Part shown: positions 26,245 through 34,660 of the stretch, piece by piece
Layout: every line of letters starts with the position of its first letter
Numbering within the stretch: the stretch's first letter is position 1
Assembly (NCBI RefSeq): GCF_016862435.1
Contig: NZ_BOMY01000034.1
Location: 124,001 to 188,000, forward strand
DNA length: 64,000 bases
Reading direction: 5' to 3'
Origin: Paractinoplanes tereljensis
Lineage (GTDB): Bacteria > Actinomycetota > Actinomycetes > Mycobacteriales > Micromonosporaceae
The notes under the pieces: generated by a model
Database searches by the model: none
What the model saw: the letters and a program-made list of their open reading frames with translations, nothing else
What the model was told of the DNA's origin: nothing
Translations under genes and position numbers: made by a program

Positions 26245-26832
26245 CTACCACAGGTAAGGAATCAGCCGGGCCCTGGTCGCCGCGAACGCGCGGTAGGGGT
26301 CGCCCAGCGCGGCGATCAGGGCACGCTCCTCGATCCGCAGCCGGTAGATCAGCGCGGCCAGGATCAGCCCGACCGACCCGGCCGCGCCGACCCAGTTCCC
26401 CCACATCAGACCGGCCCCAGCGAAGGCGAGCAGCAGCCCGGTGTAGCTCGGATGCCGCAGCACCCGGTACGGCCCCCGATCCACCACGACCTGATCAGCG
26501 CTGGTCTTCACCACGACCGTGAAGTACCGGCCCAGGCTCGCGAACGACCACCACCGCAACAGCAACCCGGCCAGCCCGACCGCCGCGCCGAGCCCGAACA
26601 CGAGCCCACCCCCGCCGATGACCGCCCCCGGGACGACCGCCCGGCTGAGCGGCAGCATCAGGATCCCGCCGAAGAACACCACCCGGAACAGGACCTCCGC
26701 CCAACGATCGACGGCCGCCGCCGCGAGCCGCAGCCGGAACGCCTGCGCGAGCTCACCCACCGCGAAGGCCCCGGCGCCGCCGAAGAACACCGTCCGCGCC
26801 GAATTCGACAGTTCCACGTACGGCACTGGCAT
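26245..26832 (-). CDS. Isoprenylcysteine carboxyl methyltransferase-like membrane protein
   Basis: 195-aa membrane protein with about five helices. The C-terminal half carries the ICMT/PEMT signature: a GRYFTVVVKT strand, VDRGPYRVLRHPSYTGLLL, and a final EERALIAALGDPYRAF segment that binds S-adenosylmethionine. Bacterial relatives methylate small or lipid substrates that are mostly unknown. Its stop directly abuts the convergent GH43 stop. Divergent from the next gene by 45 bp. Confidence 0.9.
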   Translation of the reverse strand: MPVPYVELSNSARTVFFGGAGAFAVGELAQAFRLRLAAAAVDRWAEVLFRVVFFGGILMLPLSRAVVPGAVIGGGGLVFGLGAAVGLAGLLLRWWSFASLGRYFTVVVKTSADQVVVDRGPYRVLRHPSYTGLLLAFAGAGLMWGNWVGAAGSVGLILAALIYRLRIEERALIAALGDPYRAFAATRARLIPYLW

Positions 26833-26877
26833 GCTGGCAGTGTCACACGCGGCATACGGACAGAGGTCACTCCGAAA

Positions 26878-27486
26878 ATGAGACGGCGGTCGGCCCTGAT
26901 CCTGGGCGTAGTGCTACTCCTGGCCGCGGCCGGCGGCGTGACCGGCCGGCGCTGGTGGCACAACCGCCCGCCGTACGGCCCGGAGGCGTTGAACGCCCAA
27001 GCGACCCTGCAGCTGGTCGACCAGGCGACCGCGGACGCCGCGCTGAAACCGGTAAACGCCGAGGTCGCGACCGACGACAGCGACCAGATCTTCCTAGGGC
27101 ATGTCAGCTGGACCCGCCCGCCGCACCCGCAGAGGAACGGCTCCCTGCGGATCGTCCTGCTGGACCAGCGCCGGCACCTGCTGCCCGGCTTCATCGCCGC
27201 CACGGCGGCGGACCCCGACCAGGTAGGCACCGGCTCAGACGGTTCCCTGGACCTGGCCGAAGAGCGTTACCCATGGCTGCGCAGCACCGACGAGGGTGCG
27301 GGCAGCACCATCGCGGTGTCCTCGCTGGACGTGTCGCCGGTGACGTTCCAGACCGTGCTGCACACGGAACGGCCGGGAACGCCACCCGTCGCCACCGCGC
27401 CCGCTTTGGTCGCGGACCTATTGGTAGCCCTGATCTGCGTAGGACCCGACGGTCAGGTCTACTGGGCCCAGCGCCTACTGAACTGA
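26878..27486 (+). CDS. Membrane-anchored hypothetical protein
   Basis: 202 aa with one N-terminal hydrophobic helix (RRRSALILGVVLLLAAAGGV), probably an uncleaved anchor or signal, and a 175-residue outside domain. No domain is recognised. ATG at 26878 chosen because it gives the basic-hydrophobic start; longer upstream frames are antisense to the methyltransferase. Its last 12 bases overlap the end of the convergent AraC-type gene. Confidence 0.75.
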   Translation: MRRRSALILGVVLLLAAAGGVTGRRWWHNRPPYGPEALNAQATLQLVDQATADAALKPVNAEVATDDSDQIFLGHVSWTRPPHPQRNGSLRIVLLDQRRHLLPGFIAATAADPDQVGTGSDGSLDLAEERYPWLRSTDEGAGSTIAVSSLDVSPVTFQTVLHTERPGTPPVATAPALVADLLVALICVGPDGQVYWAQRLLN

Positions 27487-28350
27487 CGGTTCGACCGGCA
27501 GCCAGAGCTCACAGGTCGCCGTGCTGAAGTCAGCGGCCCGCTCAAGCACCGCGACGATCTCCGGCCCGGGCCGAAGCCGCCACGGGTTGGACGGAAACCA
27601 TTCGGTCGCGGTCGCGGCCCAAGCTGTCTGCAAGGCTTGCGGGTACGGACCTGAGGTCCGAAAAACCGCCCACCGCCCGGCCGCAACGTCGATGACGTCG
27701 AGATCCCCCGGAACGGCCGCGCCAGGCGACACGGCAACCCCGTGCAGATAGGTAAGTTCGGAGCCCTCAGCCCGATCCGGGTCAAGGTCGTCGCTGACCG
27801 CAAGCAGCCCCGCCGGCTCAGTGTCCCCAAGGTCCTTCAACCGCAGGTGCTCCTCCGGCGGCAGAGCGGTGACGTGCTGCTGGATGTGCGGGTTGACCCC
27901 TTCGTGAACAAGCGGAACGCGGGCAGCGTGCCCAACAAGCCGAAACGCGGGTTGGTCAGCGATGCGAGTGTCCATGGGTAGATTCCCTTCAACGGTCAGG
28001 CGGAACCTGAGCTGCGGTTGTGTCCGAAGGGGCCCACCATCCCGGCGCACGTCCCCAGGCCCAGCACCATGCACGGCCCGAAATGCCCGCCCAAAGGCTT
28101 CGGTAGACCCATACCCATGCCGAACAGCGACGCTGAGCAGGCCTTCCTCACCCCGAACGACCGCAGCCGCGGCGACAGTCATCCGCCGCCGCCGCACGTA
28201 TTCCGACAGCGGCATCCCAGCAAGCGACGAAAACATCCGCCGCAGGTGGTATTCGGTCGTGCCGAGCTCCTTAGCCGCAGCCTTCACGTCAAAGTCCCCG
28301 CCAAGGCTCTCCTCGACAAGGTCGACGAGCCGGTTGAGTGCCGAGATCAT
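27475..28350 (-). CDS. AraC-GyrI (effector-binding) regulator
   Basis: 291 aa. The N-terminal AraC helix-turn-helix pair is at about 1-100 (EYHLRRMFSSLAGMPLSEYV, then GYGSTEAFGRAFRAVHGAGP). The C-terminal GyrI/Bacterial-transcription-effector domain spans about 118-291 (FRLVGHAARVPLVHEG, YLHGVAVSPG, WLPVE). This is the Rob/MarA-like order, DNA binding first and small-molecule binding second. ATG at 28350 preferred (GGAAGGGGG upstream) over one at 28371. Confidence 0.92.
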   Translation of the reverse strand: MISALNRLVDLVEESLGGDFDVKAAAKELGTTEYHLRRMFSSLAGMPLSEYVRRRRMTVAAAAVVRGEEGLLSVAVRHGYGSTEAFGRAFRAVHGAGPGDVRRDGGPLRTQPQLRFRLTVEGNLPMDTRIADQPAFRLVGHAARVPLVHEGVNPHIQQHVTALPPEEHLRLKDLGDTEPAGLLAVSDDLDPDRAEGSELTYLHGVAVSPGAAVPGDLDVIDVAAGRWAVFRTSGPYPQALQTAWAATATEWFPSNPWRLRPGPEIVAVLERAADFSTATCELWLPVEPSVQ

Positions 28351-28423
28351 GGTGCCCCCTTCCGCCCTCAACTCTGTCCGCCAGACCCCCGGCCCCGCCC
28401 GATAGCGCTGGCCCGATCAGATC

Positions 28424-28699
28424 ATGCGCCGAGATAACCGACAGATGCTCATGGATCAGCTGAGCGAATCGGAGCGGGCCGTGCGCAACGCGTTCGGCCT
28501 CAGCGAAGCGGTCGATCTCATTGCGCGCCGTATAGGGTGGTGCCGGCTTTGGAGGGTGCGGTTCCTGTTGCTCTGTGGTGGGCCGGCTCCGGCGCCGGGC
28601 GAGCGGCCGACGCTGCGCCTGATCGGTGCCCGGGTCACCGGCCAGCTGGAGCTCGCATACGCCGAGGTGAGCGCCAAGTTAAGACCACGATCATCGTAG
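28424..28699 (+). pseudogene. N-terminal fragment of a pentapeptide/membrane 'oxidoreductase'-type protein
   Basis: 91 codons. Residues 12-82 (LSESERAVRNAFGLSEAVDL, then GERPTLRLIGARVTGQLELA) match the start of a large actinobacterial protein whose later part is bactofilin/pentapeptide-like repeats and membrane helices; such proteins are several hundred residues long. After AYAEV (about 28672) the similarity stops and the frame soon ends. The break coincides with the drop in G+C that begins the NACHT island, so it was probably truncated by that insertion. Confidence 0.6.
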
Positions 28700-28723
28700 T
28701 CATGTCCAAGGAAGGACACATCA

Positions 28724-31700
28724 GTGAAGGCGTTCGGTGCGACGCTTAGGGTTCTAGCGAGGTCGGCAAACGAAAAGGGCGATGTGATGACACGCCTAGC
28801 GGCTGATTTGTTCTATGCCCTCGGATATGACGACCTCAAGTTTGACGTCGCAAAGAGCGGCCGCGAGGTCGATATCACGGGTGCCCACAGACTCGAAAAT
28901 CGGGGCGTTCGGGCTGAGTGCAAGGCGCAGGAAGATCCCATTGGTGGGAGTGACATCAATAAGTTCTACGGTGTACTTGACGCCGAGCGTCGAACCTCCA
29001 ACGTACCCATCGAAGGCTATTTTGTTTCGGTCTCGGGTTTTCGCTCCTCCGCGTTGGAGCAGGAACGCAGTTTTGGCCAACCCAGGATTACGCTCCTCGA
29101 CGGCGGCGATGTCGTATCGCTACTTGAAGAACGAGGCGTGATCGTGTCGCGGGCCGTGGCCGCGGAAGCGGCCGGTCGCCTCGTCAGCCGGAACCACAGC
29201 TCGTTGGTGCCCGAGCCGGATATCGAGCTTCTCGCGAGCTCAAAGGGCTGGCTTTGGGCGATTTACTACCGAGCTGGCGACGCAAGACAGGCAGTATGCG
29301 TTGTTCATTCCGATGGCCAAGTACTCTCAGAAGCTTTCGCAGATTATCTTGGCGAGTTTGAACTCCCGAGAGTCATCACTGCGGATGACCCCGCAACGTT
29401 GCCTGACACATCGGACGCGAAGGCGGCATATCTTCGCTACATCCTCGCCGAGTGCGGGGTTTTGAGCCTCGAAGGGATGCCAGCAGATGAAGCCATTGTC
29501 TCCAAGCCCTTCAAGCTCGAATCTCTATACGTCGCAGCATTGCTCGAAGAAATCGACGACCCGAGGGATACCACTGCAACATCCGCGGGACACCCTGCGA
29601 AAGCTTCGCCTGTTAGCATGGAAGTCCGGCTCGGAGACGCGTTCTCGGAGTACTCAAAGTTAGCGATTCTCGGGCTACCAGGGGCAGGCAAGTCCACCCT
29701 CATTAAGCGCCTAGCGGTTGCCTATGCAGACCCAAGCCGCCTAAATGATTCCAACGATAATTTGCCGCCGCTACGACTGTTCCCTGTCCTTATACGCTGT
29801 CGCCGGCTCGGGAGCCTGGTTGAGCGACCAATTAGAACAGTGATAGATGATCAAATATTGCGCGCAGAGCGCCCCGATCTATCCGCGCCATTTTCGGCAC
29901 TTATTGGAGAATTGCTGCGGGGCGGGGGGATGATGCTTCTGATAGACGGCCTCGACGAAATCTCGGACCCATCACAGAGAATCGCCTTCACCTCACAGCT
30001 ACGAACCTTTGTCGCGACCTACCCAGACGTAAGAATTGTCCTTACCTCGCGTGAATTCGGATTTCGTCCTGTCGCCGGCGCTGTCGCTTCCGTGTGCAAG
30101 ACCATGAGGGTCGCCGAGCTGGGGAATGACGGTATTGCGAACCTGGTGCTCTCATGGAACCGCGAAGTGGTTGGCAAAGACAAGGAAACTGAGCAAAAGG
30201 CCTATCAGCTCGTCGACGAGATTTTGGAAATAGATCGCGTCCGTACCCTGGCCACCAATCCTCTGCTTCTAACGACGCTGCTGCTCGTAAGAAGATGGGC
30301 TGGACAGCTTCCTCGTCAGCGTTCCGTTCTGTATAGAAAAGCTATTGAACTGCTACTAGCCACGTGGAACACAGAAGGACATGAGGCTATCGATCCGGAT
30401 GAGGCCCTACCGCAGCTTGCGTATACGGCCTATTCAATGATGATCGCCGGATCTCAGCGAGTTTCCTCCGGAGAGCTTCGTCGTCTGTTCCGTGAATCTA
30501 GGCGCCAAATGCCCGATGTACTCGGTTTTGCGAAGGTTTCTGTTGGACGTCTTGTCGACCGAATAGAAGAGCGCAGTAGCCTTCTCAATCTTCATGGTTA
30601 CGAGGTAATCGCCGGAAGTCTCGAATCTGTCTACGAGTTTAAGCATCTAACATTCCAAGAGTATCTTTGTGCTTTGTCGATCACGAATGAGTGGCTGCCT
30701 GAAGAACTAAACGAGACGCCGCTCCTGTTGAGACTAAGGCCGTACCTTGCCGACCCACGCTGGCAAGAGGTAGTCACGCTCTCCGCCGCACTTAGCGGCC
30801 GCAAAGGGAGCACCATAGTTGAAGAGTTAGTTCGTATGGCGCGCCTCCCGGAAGTCTCCGATGGGGACGTCCACACAAAAGAACAAATTGATACGGCTGT
30901 TGTTGCCGCGGAAAATCTAGTCGACTGCATGGCGGACGAAATCGCCATGTCTCCCGAAGTGGCTAGACTTGCGCTCGATGCCCTGTTTAGCAATCCAGGT
31001 TTCAGCGAGCTCGCGCTGGATCGGATAGTTGGCTCAAGGTACGACAAGGAACTGTACCGAACATGCCATGACTATTTGCTGCGCGACTCGCATGTTACCC
31101 AAGAAGTATTCCACATACTTGAGAACCTCGTTGGGCGACGGTTTGATTCTCTTGATGACAATGCGGTGCCTATTCAGGTGCACCAATTGTTAGGCTCGGA
31201 AAACCGGGCAGAGCGCGTTGATGGGTTAGCTTTGGCGCTGCATGCCATCTTGCAGTCCCCCTTCTCAGAGCTCAAGGAATACGTCGACCGCAATCCTGGA
31301 ATTCGTCAAATTGCTTACAGCGTGGCTGAATTCGCGTCCCAAAGTATAGAATCGTACGAATTTGCCGGCGTGGCTTGGATACTCGGATGGAGCGGGGTTC
31401 TCATCGAGGAGCAACGGGTCGCAGGGAAATTGCAAGATGCCCTTCTCTCTAGGTGGCGGCTAGAAGTAGAACACGATGATTCCACTCCTCACATCTACCT
31501 ATTGCCCTGGGCTATATGCAGTCTTCCGGCATCACGCCTAGAGTCGGCCGATATTCCCGACGGAGCATTGGAGTTTCTGCGAATGCAGTTCGGAATGGAT
31601 CCTCGGCAATACGATTCTAGAGAACGGGAGAAGCTGGCGTGCCTGAAGCTGGGCTATCGACTTGGCGGACCATGGTCCGACGAAGAAATCCTAGGATACC

Positions 31701-31780
31701 TTCGACAGGAAGACCTTTTTGTTAATTTTCTTACTAAGCAGGCTGCCGATTTTGTCAAGGTCTTCACTTTCGGCCATTAG
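28724..31780 (+). CDS. PD-(D/E)XK nuclease-NACHT STAND ATPase (probable anti-phage defence)
   Basis: 1018 aa. The N-terminal nuclease (about 15-155) has D50 in REVDITG and E65-x-K67 in RAECKAQ, an Mrr/REase-like PD-(D/E)XK core. The NACHT ATPase spans about 311-545: Walker A GLPGAGKST (317-325), Walker B LLIDGLDE (405-412), sensor VLTSREFG (439-446), then NPLLLTTLL (512-520). FKHLTFQEYLCA (639-650) is the NACHT-associated helical mark, followed by about 370 residues of helical C-terminus, the presumed trigger sensor. In known bacterial NLR-like proteins, ligand binding causes oligomerisation and activates the N-terminal effector. GTG start, with AAGGAAGGA upstream. The gene is A/T-richer than all neighbours and contains at least four TTA codons. 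Confidence 0.92.
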   Translation: MKAFGATLRVLARSANEKGDVMTRLAADLFYALGYDDLKFDVAKSGREVDITGAHRLENRGVRAECKAQEDPIGGSDINKFYGVLDAERRTSNVPIEGYFVSVSGFRSSALEQERSFGQPRITLLDGGDVVSLLEERGVIVSRAVAAEAAGRLVSRNHSSLVPEPDIELLASSKGWLWAIYYRAGDARQAVCVVHSDGQVLSEAFADYLGEFELPRVITADDPATLPDTSDAKAAYLRYILAECGVLSLEGMPADEAIVSKPFKLESLYVAALLEEIDDPRDTTATSAGHPAKASPVSMEVRLGDAFSEYSKLAILGLPGAGKSTLIKRLAVAYADPSRLNDSNDNLPPLRLFPVLIRCRRLGSLVERPIRTVIDDQILRAERPDLSAPFSALIGELLRGGGMMLLIDGLDEISDPSQRIAFTSQLRTFVATYPDVRIVLTSREFGFRPVAGAVASVCKTMRVAELGNDGIANLVLSWNREVVGKDKETEQKAYQLVDEILEIDRVRTLATNPLLLTTLLLVRRWAGQLPRQRSVLYRKAIELLLATWNTEGHEAIDPDEALPQLAYTAYSMMIAGSQRVSSGELRRLFRESRRQMPDVLGFAKVSVGRLVDRIEERSSLLNLHGYEVIAGSLESVYEFKHLTFQEYLCALSITNEWLPEELNETPLLLRLRPYLADPRWQEVVTLSAALSGRKGSTIVEELVRMARLPEVSDGDVHTKEQIDTAVVAAENLVDCMADEIAMSPEVARLALDALFSNPGFSELALDRIVGSRYDKELYRTCHDYLLRDSHVTQEVFHILENLVGRRFDSLDDNAVPIQVHQLLGSENRAERVDGLALALHAILQSPFSELKEYVDRNPGIRQIAYSVAEFASQSIESYEFAGVAWILGWSGVLIEEQRVAGKLQDALLSRWRLEVEHDDSTPHIYLLPWAICSLPASRLESADIPDGALEFLRMQFGMDPRQYDSREREKLACLKLGYRLGGPWSDEEILGYLRQEDLFVNFLTKQAADFVKVFTFGH

Positions 31781-31790
31781 CTGATCACCT

Positions 31791-31892
31791 CATGCGGACG
31801 GCATCGAGTCCGTCCGAGGCAACGCCTACGGCTCGGTGGCCCTCTACCGCCTAATCGACCGGACTTTCCGGGTGGTCAGCGAAGCCGCCTAG
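31791..31892 (+). pseudogene. Host-like gene tail after the NACHT gene
   Basis: A short open stretch reading HADGIESVRGNAYGSVALYR... to VVSEAA and TAG. Codon third positions return to G/C, unlike the NACHT gene, and an in-frame TGA at 31782 separates it from anything upstream. It looks like the 3' end of a resident gene cut by the island. The protein family is not recognised. The TAG sits exactly on the IS630 target. Confidence 0.4.
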
Positions 31893-33085
31893 TGCTCGTC
31901 ATGCGGCCTTGAAGGGGTAATCCGGGTGGCGGATCTTGGAGTTGGTTGCGTATCCGGTCTTGGGACGGGCGCGTTGGTTGTGCCAGCGGATGTAGTCACC
32001 GATCGCCGTGTCTTGTTCGGTGTGTGATTGGTGGTCGGTGCCGTTGAACGCGAAGTAGCGTAGGGCGGCGAACTCGGCTTCGATCCAGTTCAGCCAGGAG
32101 CTGTAGGTCGGCAGGAATGCCAGTTCGACGTGGTTGGCCTGGCACCTGGCCCGCACTGTGGGGTGTTTGTGCGGGGAGAAGTTGTCGGGGATCAGATATA
32201 GGGTTTGTCCTGGCCATCGGCGGCGCAGGGATTTGAGGAAGTCGAGGAACTCGCTCGAGCGTTTCCGGTCCCGGATCCGGTAATGGATCTTCCCGGTGGT
32301 CAGGTCGAGGCTGGCGATCATGTGCCGGACACCGTGGTCGCGGTGGTAGGTGGCGCGGAGCCGGACGGGTTTGCCCTGCGGTTTCCAGGCCTTTCCGGGT
32401 CGTGGTTGCAGGTTCAGCGGTCCAAACTCATCGATGCAGATGACCCGGCCGCCGGTGGGTGGCTGGTCGTAGAGGTCCAGGATGCGGCGCATCTTCGACG
32501 TGAAGTCGGGGTCGTTGCTGGCCTTCCACGTTTTCGAGGTCTGCCAGGTGACGCCGCGTTCGTGCAGGATCCGCCGCCTGGTCTCGATACTGATCGACAC
32601 CAGGCGGCCGACTTCGATCAGGTAGTCCCGCAGCTTCGACAGTGACCAGCCGGAGAACGGCAGGCCGAGGAATCGGGGGTCACACCGGGCGATGACGCAG
32701 ATCCAGTCGCGGGTCTGCTCGTCAATCTTGTTCGGTGTGCCCCCGTTCCATTTTGGGTCCAGGGCGTCGAACCCCCTGTCGTTGAACGCGTGGATCACGT
32801 CACGGACATAGTCATCGGTGGCCTTCAACAGATGCGCGATATCCGGCGCCGGCTGTCCTTGGGCCGACATCAAGACGACGATCGACCGGCGCAGCTTCAC
32901 CGGATCCTTGGCCGTGCGGGTGATTCTCTATAGTCGCTGGCCTTCGGCCGTCGACAGCACTCTGACGAACACTTCCGGGCGTCTGCCCACCCGGCACCAC
33001 CGCCTTCCGCACCTGGAAGGCAAAGCGTGCCCGATTCACACCCGAAACCGGTGGATTACCCGGCCAACGTTCCAAGACGAGGCAC
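31892..33085 (-). mobile_element. IS630-family insertion sequence
   Basis: Terminal inverted repeats: GTGCTCGTC at the left (31892-31900) against GACGAGGCAC at the right (33076-33085). Both ends are bordered by TA (31890-31891 and 33086-33087), the duplicated target of this family. Flanks CCGCC and GGCGG show that the original site was the palindrome CCGCCTAGGCGG. One transposase gene fills the element. Length about 1.19 kb. Confidence 0.85.
31899..32972 (-). pseudogene. IS630 transposase with N-terminal amber codon
   Basis: DDE transposase. Helix-turn-helix region (SAQGQPAPDIAHLLKATDDY), then catalytic D in CIDEFGPL, D in LIPDNFSPHKH and E in SWLNWIEAEF. The full-length reading starts at a GTG at 32972 (VFVRVLSTAEGQRL) but meets TAG at 32928-32930, where relatives would be expected to have a Gln codon (CAG). 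A shorter 333-aa product from GTG 32900 keeps all three catalytic residues but loses the first 24 residues. Probably inactive or weakened. Confidence 0.85.
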
Positions 33086-33105
33086 TAGGCGGCGGAACTG
33101 AGAGG

Positions 33106-33206
33106 GCGGCCCGGCTTCCGCCGTACGGAAGCCGGGCCTTAAAAAGATCTCACCAGCGGTTGAAGACGTCCGGGCGGAAGTGCTTCGCTACCGCCGCCGC
33201 TGTGAC
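33106..33206 (-). pseudogene. Relic of an LVIVD-protein gene end plus its terminator
   Basis: Read on the minus strand, this segment ends AVAKHFRPDVFNRW-stop, followed by a 13-bp-stem hairpin. It matches the end of the LVIVD gene at 37.75-37.86 kb (AVAKHFRTDVFN...LRW-stop plus the same hairpin) but lies in the opposite orientation. Nothing upstream of AVAKHF matches, so only the 3' end remains. Confidence 0.75.
33108..33138 (+). terminator. Hairpin terminator, copy 1
   Basis: GGCCCGGCTTCCG (33108-33120) pairs perfectly with CGGAAGCCGGGCC (33126-33138) around a five-base loop. TTAAAAAGATCT follows on the plus side. The same stem and loop occur inverted at 37826-37856. Confidence 0.7.
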
Positions 33207-33255
33207 CCCGGCCGAGCACCGAGCCCGCCGGAAGTGTCGTCGTTATCGTTGAGCG

Positions 33256-34224
33256 GTGAGCGGCGACCTTGAGGCGTTTCAGGATGAGCTGGCTGCCAGT
33301 GGGTTTCCGCCGCTGGTCAACAAGCTGGCCGGGGCCGGCTTCCGAGGGCGGATCGCCACCCGTGACCTCGGGCCGCTGCGGCTGGTCTCGCTCGACACGC
33401 CTGCGAGTGCCTGTATCGGGCGGGAGCGCGACGCCGCCGACGGCGAGAACCTGGCGGTCAAGGTGATGAGCCGGGGCCGGACGCGGATCGAGCAGGGGCG
33501 CGGCGACGCCGAACTCGGGCCGGCTGACCTGGTGCTGCTCGATCCCACGCGTGCGGTCCGGTTCGAGAGCACCGCCTCGGCGCACGTCACCATCCTGGTT
33601 CCGCGCCGGGAGCTTCGGATCCGGCCCGCGCAGATCGATCGGCTCGTCGGCAAGCGCATCGACGGCAGTCGCGGTCCGGGCGCTCTCGTCTCCGTCCTGG
33701 CTCGCGAATCGGCGCGGTCCGCGACCGCATTCCGTGAAGCGGAGGCGCTGCGGTCGGCGGCGGCCGTCATCGAGCTGATCGCGGTCGCGCTGGAGGCCCG
33801 GCTGGGCGACGAGCAACCGGCCCCGGACGAGTGGCTGCGGAACCGGATCGCCGGCTACATCGAGGCCCGGCTGGCCGATCCCGAGCTGTCCCCGCTGGGC
33901 ATCGCCGCCGCCCACCACATCTCCGTGCGCCGGCTGCACAAGCTGTTCGAGGACCAGCCGCTCACCGTCGCGGCCCTGATCCGGCGCCGCCGCCTCGAGC
34001 GTTGCCGGGCCGAGCTGACCGGAGGCGGACGTACGGTCACCGCCGTGGCCGCCCGGTGGGGATTCTCCGATCCGACCCATTTCAGCAAGCTCTTCAAGAC
34101 TACGTACGGCTACAACGCCCGCGCACTGGTAACCAGCAACCGTGCGCTTACGACCAAGACGCGCACGGCCGGCCCGGAACAGGATGGTGGCCATGAAGAA
34201 GGTGAACATCGTCCGCCCCGGTGA
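33256..34224 (+). CDS. AraC family transcriptional regulator
   Basis: 322 aa. An AraC-binding-like sensor (AraC_binding_2 type, about 15-190, with SLDTPASACIGRERD) precedes a C-terminal AraC domain (about 205-305) carrying RRLHKLFEDQPLTVAALIRR and WGFSDPTHFSKLFKTTYGYN. The GTG at 33256 is chosen. The last roughly 20 residues are low-complexity and overlap the start of the downstream cupin gene by 32 bp, so the two are translationally linked and the cupin gene may be its target. Confidence 0.9.
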   Translation: MSGDLEAFQDELAASGFPPLVNKLAGAGFRGRIATRDLGPLRLVSLDTPASACIGRERDAADGENLAVKVMSRGRTRIEQGRGDAELGPADLVLLDPTRAVRFESTASAHVTILVPRRELRIRPAQIDRLVGKRIDGSRGPGALVSVLARESARSATAFREAEALRSAAAVIELIAVALEARLGDEQPAPDEWLRNRIAGYIEARLADPELSPLGIAAAHHISVRRLHKLFEDQPLTVAALIRRRRLERCRAELTGGGRTVTAVAARWGFSDPTHFSKLFKTTYGYNARALVTSNRALTTKTRTAGPEQDGGHEEGEHRPPR

Positions 34225-34660
34225 GGGCGAGATCCTCGGCAGCGGGGCGCAGCAGATCCGGATCCTGGAGAACGGCGAGCACACCGACCATCGGCTGGGG
34301 TTCGCCGAGGTCACCATCCCGCCGGGCACCCCGAGCCCGTTGCAGCACCGCCACGCCCAGCACGACGAGGGCTTCTACGTGCTGGCGGGGACGTTCCGGT
34401 TCACCGTCGGTGAGGACCAGTACGACGCCGGGCCGGGCACCTGGGTCATCGTGCCGACCGGGGCGCCGCACACGTTCGCCAACGTCGGCGACGTGAACGC
34501 GGTCATGTTGAACACGTTCACGCCGGACCTGTACGTGCAGTACTTCCGCGACTTCAAGGCCATGATCGATTCCGGGCAGCCGGTCAACGCCGAGACCATG
34601 AAACCGCTGTGGAAGAACTACGCCACCGAGATCTCCGACGAATACGCCTCGGGAAACTAG
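34193..34660 (+). CDS. Cupin domain protein
   Basis: 155-aa single-domain cupin. Metal-ligand motif 1 is visible as QHRHAQHDEGFYVLAGTFRF (two or three His plus Glu) and motif 2 as PTGAPHTFANVGD. Such proteins are dioxygenases, isomerases or binding proteins. ATG at 34193 has GGTGG upstream; an ATG at 34184 is nearly as good. The end overlaps the convergent ALF-repeat gene by four bases. Substrate unknown. Confidence 0.9.
   Translation: MKKVNIVRPGEGEILGSGAQQIRILENGEHTDHRLGFAEVTIPPGTPSPLQHRHAQHDEGFYVLAGTFRFTVGEDQYDAGPGTWVIVPTGAPHTFANVGDVNAVMLNTFTPDLYVQYFRDFKAMIDSGQPVNAETMKPLWKNYATEISDEYASGN

Noticed and set aside
28724-31780. NACHT gene as a restriction-modification subunit
   Set aside because: An Mrr-like nuclease core could suggest type IV restriction, but the NACHT ATPase and helical C-terminus fit a STAND regulator, and no methylase is nearby.
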